5,118 nt of DNA, taken from contig JAILEL010000036.1 of assembly GCA_024687845.1 (NCBI GenBank), forward strand, positions 1 through 5,118, given 5' to 3'. The position numbers and the translations under genes are program-made. Source of the DNA: Eubacterium sp. (GTDB lineage: Bacteria > Bacillota_A > Clostridia > Lachnospirales > Lachnospiraceae). The notes under the pieces are model-generated. The model made no database searches, was not told the DNA's origin, and worked only from the letters and a program-made list of their open reading frames with translations. The stretch's first letter is position 1. Every line of letters starts with the position of its first letter. This document shows positions 1 to 5,118 of the stretch, in pieces.

Positions 1-8
1 CTTGTGCC

Positions 9-111
9 ATATCACTACGTGATATACAAGGATTGCATGGCAATCCTTGGTTCTGCTATGCAGAACGCATCCTCACTTCGTTCGGACCATCGATTACTAT
101 GTAATCGACGG
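9..111. repeat. Run of five adjacent triloop hairpins
   Basis: Five inverted repeats lie almost edge to edge. (1) 9-25, ATATCAC/GTGATAT around loop TAC. (2) 27-49, a 10-bp stem CAAGGATTGC/GCAATCCTTG around ATG. (3) 50-66, GTTCTGC/GCAGAAC around TAT. (4) 70-86, imperfect: TCC and AC pair with GT and GGA around TTC, with a symmetric TC/TC internal loop. (5) 87-111, an 8-bp stem TCGATTAC/GTAATCGA around TAT, extended by CC/GG past one mismatch. Every loop is three bases and is closed by a C-G pair, while the stem sequences differ. The run may continue left of the window. It lies beyond the esterase terminator, so its transcript and direction are unknown. Plus-strand frame 1 is open through it (positions 1-135) but the peptide does not look like a protein. 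The structure is seen directly; any function is unknown. Confidence 0.75.
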
Positions 112-125
112 CTAAATCGCAGGTA

Positions 126-185
126 TTATGAGATATAATATGAAAAACAAACTGCAAGCAGTTTTTTTTCAATTATATCTCATAA
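126..185. terminator. Long bidirectional rho-independent terminator
   Basis: A 60-base hairpin has a 14-bp outer stem (TTATGAGATATAAT pairing with ATTATATCTCATAA) and an inner stem ending in CTGC/GCAG, with one bulged A (140) and one bulged C (146). Eight Ts follow the inner GC stem on the plus strand (162-169), and TTTGTTTTT follows it on the minus strand. It can therefore stop transcription from both sides. It starts about 30 bases past the stop codon of the minus-strand esterase gene, whose terminator it should be. It would also stop anything entering from the left on the plus strand. Confidence 0.85.
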
Positions 186-216
186 ACCGTGAATAGTAAC
201 ATTGGATAACATATTA

Positions 217-2223
217 TTATTTTGTTATCTTCTGTTTCTTTCCCTTCATTCCTCTCGCCTCAAGGATTGCCTTATAGGCCTTAAGACTCTTCTTCGGAAC
301 CTTTGCTTTAGCTTGTGCATGAATATTCTTAAATGCATTAGCTCCCACGGTTTTCTTGGTAAGCTTTGTTGTCTTAATGTTGATAGTCTTAAGCTTCTTG
401 CAACCGTTAAATGCATTCTTTCCAATATTCTTTACATTAGCACCGATTACAACCTTTGTAAGCTTCTTACAGCCCTTCGCACAGTTTGGAGCTATGGCGG
501 TTACAGTAAATGTAACCCCCGCCAGCTTAACCTTATTAGTTGCGGAAATCATTGTACAGTTCTTATCATATGGTTTCATATAGGTTACTGTTCCGCCTGT
601 AACCTTGCCTTTCTTTTTTATAACTTTTGTAATCTTATATTTTCCGGCACTCTTTTTATCAGCTATCTTAGCATTCTTAACAAGCTTATCTTTAGTCATC
701 TTCTCTGAAACCTGATATTTAGTTCCGTCCGAATCGGTCAGAATCTTTCCATCAGCTGAAATGGTTCCAACTCCGTCCACCTTATTTGCTTTGCCATCAT
801 TCGCTCCCGGAGCAGGTTTAGATGTATCTGTTTTATCCTTCCATACAGCCTTAAGTGTTATATCTGATGTAATCTTAATACTTGTACCAACATTCCCCTT
901 ATCCCACTTGTCGAATTCTTTTCCGGAAGGAGCAACAAATGTGCTCGAAGGAAGTATAAAATCAGATTCTTTATCAATTACAACTTGATTCATATTTCCA
1001 GATCCACCATTTGCATCAAAGCTTACAGTGCATTTCTCTGGTGGTATTTTTTCAAAAACAGCCTTAATCTCTACATTTTCAGTTCCTACAGTAAACTTAT
1101 CATCTGCAATAGTTACTCCACCGGAGATAACCTGCCACTCTTTTAACTTATATCCCTCATTAGGTGAAGCCTTAAGATAAATCTTCTTTCCCTCAACGCC
1201 CCAGTCATACGAAGAAGTTGCGGTTCCGTTCCCATCATCTGAAACTGTAACATTATATCTCGTTTTCCTCTTAAATTTTTCTACATCAAGCATTATCTCT
1301 GCATATCTTTTTCCAAATTTTCTATATTCTTCAGAAGTAAAATGTATGTTTTGTCCATCGCCTTTCGCTACCGTGAGCTTCTCCGAAGATACAACATGGA
1401 AATTAGCTGATTGCTGAGGAAGCTGAGCTATATTATTATTTGCCCCCTTACAGGCGCCATTTCTAAGGACTTCACCTGCAAGCAAAGGAGTATTTGCATC
1501 CAGATTAAGATCTGAAATAATGTCATCATAAACTTTCTTAACTTTCTCTGGCCATTTATTATCATTTACATCAGACTCTCCCTGATGCATTATAATACCT
1601 TTTATAACGCCATCCTTTTGTGCAAGCCTTGCGCAGTCAATCAGTCTCTTATAAGGATTGCCTTTATATTCTATATCGTTATGTTCCTCATCTTTATATT
1701 CAATGTCTCTGTATTCATTGACTCTATCTAAAAACCACACTTGATTATTATATTTTAAATAATTATCACAGGAATCTTTATCAAATAACTGAATACTTGC
1801 ACCGGCTACAGCGACAACAATAATTCCTATTTTTACATCCGGGTCATTATATTGTTCCTCTTCCAACATTGCACGACCAAAATAATCTGCAACACCGAGA
1901 CCGGCATAATTCGAATTAGCTAATGGTGAAGTTGCTTTATACCATTTTCCCATTTCTCTTTTATTTCCATTGTAGTCATAATTATTGGATGTACACATAA
2001 CAAGATAGTTATCATCGCAATCCAGATCCTGTGTCGCAATATCACCCTGTCCCTCCATATTGCTCTGACCAAATGCAATATAAATATGAAAATTAGGATC
2101 CGGTCCTTCTTCCGTATCTGTTCCTTCAGCGTGAACACTTATTGATAAAACTGGCGTAGCAAACACATGAAGTATCATAGCAAATACAAAAATTACAGAT
2201 ATTAAAAATCTTCGATTTTTCAT
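217..2223 (-). CDS. Secreted SGNH/SASA-family carbohydrate esterase with InlB-like and BspA-like LRR modules
   Basis: Likely 668-aa exported esterase that removes O-acetyl groups from sugars, resembling sialate O-acetylesterase (SASA/DUF303) and family CE6 acetylxylan esterases. A signal peptide (MKNRRFLISVIF..., probable cut after V-H-A at 30-32) precedes the SGNH hydrolase domain (about 45-315). That domain has the nucleophile block GQSNMEG (Ser54), the block HQGESD (213-218) and the catalytic His in NIHF (His294). An acidic residue usually sits three before this His; here that place is Gln, and the nearest Asp is five before (Asp289). Then follow a divergent InlB-type repeat (about 322-390), a second Listeria-Bacteroides-type repeat (about 396-462, FDANGGSG...W), a T/P/G linker, and a lysine-rich BspA-type leucine-rich-repeat tail (about 570-668). 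No sortase motif is visible. The start was chosen at 2223 because GAGGTG lies six bases upstream; an in-frame ATG at 2253 would add ten residues before the signal peptide. The esterase fold is quite certain, the substrate is not. Confidence 0.9.
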   Translation of the reverse strand: MKNRRFLISVIFVFAMILHVFATPVLSISVHAEGTDTEEGPDPNFHIYIAFGQSNMEGQGDIATQDLDCDDNYLVMCTSNNYDYNGNKREMGKWYKATSPLANSNYAGLGVADYFGRAMLEEEQYNDPDVKIGIIVVAVAGASIQLFDKDSCDNYLKYNNQVWFLDRVNEYRDIEYKDEEHNDIEYKGNPYKRLIDCARLAQKDGVIKGIIMHQGESDVNDNKWPEKVKKVYDDIISDLNLDANTPLLAGEVLRNGACKGANNNIAQLPQQSANFHVVSSEKLTVAKGDGQNIHFTSEEYRKFGKRYAEIMLDVEKFKRKTRYNVTVSDDGNGTATSSYDWGVEGKKIYLKASPNEGYKLKEWQVISGGVTIADDKFTVGTENVEIKAVFEKIPPEKCTVSFDANGGSGNMNQVVIDKESDFILPSSTFVAPSGKEFDKWDKGNVGTSIKITSDITLKAVWKDKTDTSKPAPGANDGKANKVDGVGTISADGKILTDSDGTKYQVSEKMTKDKLVKNAKIADKKSAGKYKITKVIKKKGKVTGGTVTYMKPYDKNCTMISATNKVKLAGVTFTVTAIAPNCAKGCKKLTKVVIGANVKNIGKNAFNGCKKLKTINIKTTKLTKKTVGANAFKNIHAQAKAKVPKKSLKAYKAILEARGMKGKKQKITK

Positions 2224-2229
2224 AAGCTT

Positions 2230-2235
2230 CACCTC
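2230..2235 (-). promoter_or_regulatory. Ribosome binding site fixing the esterase start
   Basis: On the minus strand GAGGTG stands six bases before the ATG at 2221-2223. The alternative upstream ATG (2251-2253) has only AT-rich sequence before it. This site decides the start and places the signal peptide at the very N-terminus. Confidence 0.8.
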
Positions 2236-2269
2236 AACTCTCGCATTTTTCATTTAGAAATACAAGAAT

Positions 2270-2297
2270 AGCATAACATAGAGTTCAAACATTTCAA
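2270..2297 (-). promoter_or_regulatory. Probable sigma-A promoter of the esterase gene
   Basis: On the minus strand a -35 box TTGAAA (2292-2297) is separated by 16 bases from a -10 box TATGCT (2270-2275), which is preceded by an extended -10 TG one base upstream. Transcription would start near 2263 and give a leader of about 40 bases. An alternative is TTGAAC with TTGTAT 17 bases later in the same stretch. The palindrome at 2334-2348 lies about 37 bases upstream of the -35 box. Confidence 0.5.
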
Positions 2298-2333
2298 TAC
2301 ATAACAAACATAAAACAGCTCTGATTTGCAAAA

Positions 2334-2348
2334 GTATCCATTGGATAC
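2334..2348 (-). terminator. Short hairpin with T-run, weak terminator (or operator)
   Basis: GTATCC/GGATAC pair around the loop ATT (equally a 7+1+7 palindrome). On the minus strand the stem is followed by TTTTGC. It lies 13 bases past the TAA at 2362 of the small upstream gene, which fits a weak rho-independent terminator for that gene. Because it is also a near-perfect palindrome just upstream of the esterase promoter, a regulator binding site is an alternative. Its C-NNN-G centre matches the hairpins at the left end of the window. Confidence 0.45.
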
Positions 2349-2361
2349 CATACATAATTGC

Positions 2362-2629
2362 TTACAGATTCTTTAATGTTTCTTTCTCCATTTCAATAAT
2401 TTTGATCATCCTATCGATGGCACATATACTGGTATAAAGTGCTTTGTTAGCTATGAGGACTTCTTTATTAGCCTTAGTACCAACTTCATACTCATCTAAT
2501 AATTCTTTTCTTCTTTTCTTCTCAATCTCAAATTCTTCGGAGCTAAGAACATCGGAATATAGCACAGCCAAGCAGAACCATACTGAATCTTAATAATCCA
2601 AATAAATAGCGTATTTTTAATTCCAGCAT
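2362..2629 (-). pseudogene. Small membrane-anchored helical protein, apparently frameshifted
   Basis: I do not recognise this gene. An ATG at 2627-2629 has AAGGA six bases upstream and opens a 28-residue hydrophobic peptide (MLELKIRYLFGLLRFSMVLL...) ending at TAG 2543-2545. In a second frame, open from 2589 to the TAA at 2362-2364, lies a charged, helical stretch (SSEEFEIEKKRRKELLDEY... to ...MEKETLKNL). The second frame has no ribosome binding site and only a TTG at 2569-2571. Removing one base within the overlap (2543-2589) would join them into a protein of about 88 residues: one transmembrane helix, then a charged helical hairpin or coiled coil. The unit is framed by a terminator before (2699-2730), TATAAT at 2688-2693 and a weak terminator after (2334-2348), which supports a former gene. 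It could instead be two unrelated chance frames, or the frameshift could be a sequencing error. Confidence 0.4.
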
Positions 2630-2698
2630 TCGTAATCCTTCGCAAAAAGAAGCTGAATGAAGTGATTGAAAAGCAGAATTGATATAGATTATAATTTA

Positions 2699-2730
2699 AA
2701 TCGCCCAATGAACTTTTCCATTGGGCGATT
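2699..2730 (-). terminator. Rho-independent terminator of the lipoprotein gene
   Basis: A perfect 12-bp stem (AATCGCCCAATG pairing with CATTGGGCGATT) has an 8-base loop. It begins 11 bases past the TAA of the lipoprotein gene (2741-2743). On the minus strand the stem runs into TTTAAATTATAAT, which is T-rich though not a clean T-run. The plus side (CTTTGTAAAA) is weaker. It separates the lipoprotein gene from the small gene downstream. Confidence 0.75.
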
Positions 2731-2740
2731 CTTTGTAAAA

Positions 2741-4450
2741 TTAATAAACATAAAAATCATATACTGTAGGATTACTTTCCGGTCCCTGGATTTTGCCTTC
2801 ACAAGTCTTTTCATATTTATTTCCAAGAGCATCCTTAACTTCGCACTTATATTTCATGAACCAGGTATTTTCATCTACAGCAGTTTCTGCCAATCTACCA
2901 GAAATCATATGTAGTTTAAATCCATATGGATACTGTTCCTGTCCATATAATTCAAGCGCTGACACAGCCACAGACGGATCAAAGTTTTTCTCTAAAGTTT
3001 CTTCCAGGTTCTTTTCAGCCGCTATTCTTTCCATATTTTCCGTTGTATTTACATATAGATTTATAACTTTATTAGTACTATCAAAATCAGCTATACCTGT
3101 AACAACCCAGCCCTGTTCATTTAATTCATCATCTGTATAAATACTAAGTTCACCAGTAAAATCTAATTGCGTAACCTCATGAGTTAGTTTAACATTATAT
3201 CCCATATCACTCAGATATTTCTTTGCATCAACAAGACTGTGATCAACCACTTCCATATATATAGAAGTATAAAGCTCTTCATCTTCACTCAGTTTTTCTT
3301 CATCTTGTATATTTTCATCGCTTTCAACTTTTCTGTTTGGATTATCCTCTTCTGACATATGATACGATATAACTATTTCTACATCTTTTTTAAATACATC
3401 ACCACGCTTATATCCATCTTTTCCATCAATTATAACACTGCCAACTTCACCTTCAGCTGTCCACCCGAATACAATATCATACAAAGGATTCGTTGTTATA
3501 TTGGTAAATCCCAAATCTGATAATTCTTTTTCTACAACTTTATAATCACGATATTTATACGATGACATGCTTCCCATTATTTTAACTTCATCATCTGCTA
3601 ATTCATATTGTTGATCAACATAGATAGTTTCAACGTTTACTTCATTGGTTTGGGCAGATATTTTATATGATGCTTCAACATTTGATGCAACATTCAAATT
3701 AACTTTTCCATATACATTTTCATAACTTGCACTGTCAAAAATAAGTTCATGAGCACCTTCTTTTAATTTGATAGTAGTCTCATAATCCTTACCATGAGGT
3801 AAAGTGTCTACTACATTTCCATCTATTTTTAATACAACATCATATTTGTTAAATATTAAATTACCAATAAAATCAACTATTATTTTTGCGTCATATTTTT
3901 CATATGGATAATGACAAATAACTCTTACGTCAGCATCAAATTTAAACGAATCTGTTTCTGATACAACTGTCCTTCCTGAGATAACCACTTCATTTCTATG
4001 ATCCTCACTGGTTGTCTCCGGATCCATATCATATACTTCCTCAGTTTTCACATTTGTAAAACCAGATTTTGTATATGTATCTGCAATATCTTTAATTTCC
4101 ATGGTTGCTATTTTATCTGCAGCCAGTGGAGAATTAAGACGTCTGACAATATGATATGTTAAAACAACACTGGAGTCCTTTGTAAATTTACTCTTTTCAT
4201 CAAAAGTTTCATTTCCATCAATAACTACAGATTCAACGTCTCCATCTGCCATAGGACTATTAGATGTTAAGTCAGCTATCTCAACCTTTTCAATATTTGT
4301 AAGTCCCATTTCATTTAATTCCTGTATAACTATCTCATAATTCTTTCCAGCCATATCGGACGAACTCGAAGTCATTTTCACACCATTACCACAACCTGAT
4401 AGAGAAAATAATAGTGCAATCATCAGTAGCAAATATAATTTCTTTTTCAT
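2741..4450 (-). CDS. Extracytoplasmic lipoprotein with PASTA-like repeats
   Basis: A 569-aa lipoprotein. The N-terminus MKKKLYLLLMIALLF plus lipobox L-S-G-C (Cys20) predicts cleavage before Cys20 and lipid anchoring on the outer face of the membrane. Repeated units follow: 'helix with ...L..MG/LGF.NI', then 'G.V.SV.IDG', then 'F.KD..VV..YH', as in PASTA domains. They are at about 30-102, 113-183, 296-365 and (most diverged) 400-468. Between units two and three is a beta-rich, PEGA- or Ig-like domain (about 186-277). An acidic linker (366-393) precedes unit four, and a C-terminal beta domain (about 489-569) carries two Cys (536, 550). PASTA domains in other proteins bind peptidoglycan or beta-lactams, so a wall-binding or wall-sensing role is inferred. 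No kinase or enzyme domain is present. The start is well supported: AAGGGAG lies four bases before the ATG. No gene symbol can be given. Confidence 0.85.
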   Translation of the reverse strand: MKKKLYLLLMIALLFSLSGCGNGVKMTSSSSDMAGKNYEIVIQELNEMGLTNIEKVEIADLTSNSPMADGDVESVVIDGNETFDEKSKFTKDSSVVLTYHIVRRLNSPLAADKIATMEIKDIADTYTKSGFTNVKTEEVYDMDPETTSEDHRNEVVISGRTVVSETDSFKFDADVRVICHYPYEKYDAKIIVDFIGNLIFNKYDVVLKIDGNVVDTLPHGKDYETTIKLKEGAHELIFDSASYENVYGKVNLNVASNVEASYKISAQTNEVNVETIYVDQQYELADDEVKIMGSMSSYKYRDYKVVEKELSDLGFTNITTNPLYDIVFGWTAEGEVGSVIIDGKDGYKRGDVFKKDVEIVISYHMSEEDNPNRKVESDENIQDEEKLSEDEELYTSIYMEVVDHSLVDAKKYLSDMGYNVKLTHEVTQLDFTGELSIYTDDELNEQGWVVTGIADFDSTNKVINLYVNTTENMERIAAEKNLEETLEKNFDPSVAVSALELYGQEQYPYGFKLHMISGRLAETAVDENTWFMKYKCEVKDALGNKYEKTCEGKIQGPESNPTVYDFYVY

Positions 4451-4511
4451 AGTTCTCCCTTCTCATTAAGTCTTTATTCTAAATATCTTCAAGCTTTTCG
4501 AATACAATTTT

Positions 4512-4556
4512 AATATAGCAAATGTAGCTTTAATTTTTGTGTACGTTCTGTACACA
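4512..4556 (-). promoter_or_regulatory. Lipoprotein promoter with overlapping palindromic operator candidate
   Basis: On the minus strand TATATT (4512-4517) is preceded by TGC, an extended -10 element; no good -35 box is visible. Transcription would start near 4505, about 55 bases before the ATG. A palindrome at 4538-4556 has perfect 7-bp arms TGTGTAC/GTACACA around a 5-base spacer. It overlaps the place where a -35 box would be (about 4535-4540), a position typical of a repressor or activator site. The palindrome is seen directly; its link to regulation is inferred. Confidence 0.45.
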
Positions 4557-4656
4557 TCTATCAATAAGATTTTCGATATTTAGGATTAAGAGTTAGAATG
4601 GGAGCAAAAAATAAGAGTCTGCAAATCTGCAACCCATTATAAATACTTAGTTAGTG

Positions 4657-4757
4657 TGACGAGGTCTGTACCCACGTCCGCGCTCAGCATAGCCTCGCGG
4701 ACTAATACCGGGTGCCACTGGCACCCAACGTCCCTCCGCGCCCGAACGAGCGTTCGG
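4657..4757. other. G+C-rich gene-free region with hairpin cluster
   Basis: No credible gene lies between the lipoprotein start (4450) and the tRNA terminator (4797). This part is visibly richer in G+C than the flanking genes. It holds: (a) arms GTCCGCG/CGCGGAC at 4676-4682 and 4696-4702, whose 13-base interior can fold further as AGC-ATA-GCC around a C-ATA-G triloop; (b) a perfect GGGTGCC/GGCACCC stem around ACT at 4710-4726; (c) CCGAAC/GTTCGG around GAGC at 4742-4757. The hexamer GAGGTC occurs at 4661-4666 and again at 4768-4773, near both ends. Open frames here on both strands look like artefacts. It may be a structured RNA, the 3' flank of the tRNA transcript, or the decayed end of a mobile element. 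Confidence 0.5.
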
Positions 4758-4778
4758 AACTTTACCAGAGGTCGTGGG
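4749..4778 (+). repeat. Inverted, diverged partial copy of the tRNA-Pro gene
   Basis: Read on the plus strand, this stretch resembles the sense strand of the minus-strand tRNA-Pro from the 3' D-stem to the 5' T-stem (tRNA nt 23-54). The last 13 bases (4766-4778, CAGAGGTCGTGGG) are identical to tRNA nt 42-54 and so form a perfect inverted repeat with 4863-4875. Further upstream GCGTTCGG then AC also match the anticodon arm, followed by a short insertion. The copy has no T-loop and no acceptor stem, so it is not a working tRNA. Confidence 0.6.
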
Positions 4779-4796
4779 GACAATTCTGTTTCATTG

Positions 4797-4843
4797 AATA
4801 AGAAAGAAGCACACCTGCTCTGCAGGCATGCTTCTTTCTTATT
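4797..4843 (-). terminator. 22-bp hairpin terminator directly after tRNA-Pro
   Basis: On the minus strand the arms are 22 bases each: AATAAGAAAGAAGCA... pairs with ...TGCTTCTTTCTTATT, with only two wobble pairs in RNA and a 3-base loop (AGA) closed by C-G. The outer half is A-rich before and T-rich after a GC core, as in rho-independent terminators. It overlaps the discriminator base of the tRNA (4843), so there is almost no trailer. Confidence 0.8.
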
Positions 4844-4916
4844 CGGTGCGACGGGATTCGAACCCACGACCTCTGCGTCCCGAACGCAGCGCTCTACCAA
4901 GCTGAGCCACGCACCG
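4843..4916 (-). tRNA. tRNA-Pro, anticodon CGG
   Basis: A 74-base cloverleaf on the minus strand. The acceptor stem is CGGTGCG/CGCACCG with discriminator A. The D-stem is GCTC/GAGC with loop AGCTTGGTA. The anticodon stem CTGCG/CGCAG carries loop TTCGGGA, giving anticodon CGG, which reads CCG proline codons. The variable loop is AGGTC. The T-arm GTGGG-TTCGAAT-CCCGT has two G-T wobble pairs in its outer positions. The 3' CCA is not encoded (A is followed by ATAAG). No clear promoter box is seen just upstream; TAGAAT two bases before the 5' end is too close, so the tRNA may be cut from a longer transcript. Confidence 0.95.
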
Positions 4917-4938
4917 TTATTCTATTTTTTAGTTTTTC

Positions 4939-4961
4939 AAGGCTCATCTTTTCGAGCCCTT
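4939..4961 (-). other. Small hairpin in the tRNA leader
   Basis: GGCTC/GAGCC pair around an 8-base loop, with two more A-T pairs past a bulged C (4959). On the minus strand the stem is followed by TTGAAAAAC, so it is not a strong terminator. It lies 22 bases upstream of the mature tRNA 5' end. It may be a processing signal or the remnant of a terminator for an upstream RNA gene. Confidence 0.35.
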
Positions 4962-4990
4962 CGCGCTTTACAAACCAAAGACGATATTAC

Positions 4991-5043
4991 ATCAAAAACC
5001 TTCGAATGTAAAGAGATTTTCTCTTATATCCGAAGGTTTTGAT
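4991..5043. terminator. Terminator-like hairpin, both strands
   Basis: Outer arms ATCAAAAACCTTCG (4991-5004) and CGAAGGTTTTGAT (5031-5043) pair with one extra A. Inside, AAGAGA (5011-5016) pairs with TCTCTT (5020-5025) around TTT. On the plus strand TGTTTTTTG follows; on the minus strand the arm itself ends in GGTTTTTGAT. No gene in the window needs it on the plus strand, so it probably ends a minus-strand gene lying beyond the right edge and insulates the tRNA. The remaining 75 bases to the window end are T-rich and show no supported feature. Confidence 0.5.
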
Positions 5044-5118
5044 TGTTTTTTGGGTTCTGACTCGATATGGTTTTGTGCCTTTTTGCCTTTTTTCTAATTA
5101 CTTCTATTCCCTTTTCCA

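Noticed and set aside
9..111. CRISPR array at the left end
   Set aside because: There is no repeated unit with regular spacers; the hairpins differ in sequence and touch one another.
202..708. Plus-strand 168-codon frame opposite the esterase
   Set aside because: It lies fully antisense to the well-supported LRR tail of the esterase; Cys/Leu-rich content is typical of an antisense shadow.
2496..2708. Minus-strand 70-codon frame starting inside the terminator stem
   Set aside because: Its ATG lies in the lipoprotein terminator, it has no ribosome binding site, and its I/F/Y-rich content fits AT-rich noise; the other two frames give a better gene model.
4618..4632. TCTGCAA repeated twice with one base between
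   Set aside because: Only two 7-base copies; too short to call a repeat element.
4637..4900. Minus-strand 87-codon frame through the tRNA (contains VVGSNPVAPN)
   Set aside because: It is read through the tRNA-Pro and its terminator hairpin; this kind of peptide is a well-known artefact of tRNA sequence.
4656..5042. Plus-strand 128-codon frame (contains GATGFEPTTSASR)
   Set aside because: It is antisense to the tRNA and crosses several hairpins; no ribosome binding site, and the peptide is a common tRNA-antisense artefact.
5024..5116. Possible 30-residue C-terminus of a minus-strand gene entering from the right
   Set aside because: The frame is open and Lys-rich but too short to judge, and its stop falls inside the 4991-5043 hairpin; no family resemblance.

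Overview
The window looks like chromosomal DNA of a low-GC Clostridia, most likely a Lachnospiraceae member of the Butyrivibrio/Roseburia type. This is an inference from AT-rich codon use, strong AGGAG-like ribosome binding sites, a BspA-type leucine-rich-repeat tail with the 'GKNAFNGCKKLKTI' style, and a lipoprotein with PASTA-like repeats. No marker gene fixes the genus.

Layout (all supported genes are on the minus strand, so the order of transcription is right to left). A tRNA-Pro with anticodon CGG lies at 4843-4916, followed at once by a 22-bp terminator hairpin at 4797-4843. Positions 4451-4796 hold no gene: first a G+C-rich, hairpin-rich stretch (about 4657-4779) that includes an inverted, diverged piece of the tRNA, then an AT-rich promoter region with a 19-bp palindrome. 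Next come a 569-aa lipoprotein (2741-4450), its terminator (2699-2730), a small, apparently frameshifted membrane-protein gene (2362-2629) with its own weak terminator (2334-2348), and a 668-aa secreted SGNH/SASA-type carbohydrate esterase (217-2223) with InlB-like and BspA-like surface modules. A long two-way hairpin terminator (126-185) closes the esterase. The left edge (9-111) is a run of five adjacent compact hairpins.

Function. The esterase is exported and probably removes acetyl groups from plant or host glycans near the cell surface. The lipoprotein is membrane-anchored on the outside and probably binds cell-wall material. Each gene has its own terminator, and both large genes have promoter candidates, so they look like separate transcription units, not an operon.

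Most unusual signal. The non-coding parts hold many short hairpins of different stem sequence but similar design: a perfect or near-perfect stem around a three-base loop closed by C-G. Five are packed edge to edge at the left end, two more lie in the tRNA-proximal cluster, and the tRNA terminator and the 2334-2348 hairpin have the same centre. This may be an undescribed structured repeat or RNA element, but only a genome-wide comparison could show that. I see no CRISPR array, transposase, phage gene or recognisable defence system.
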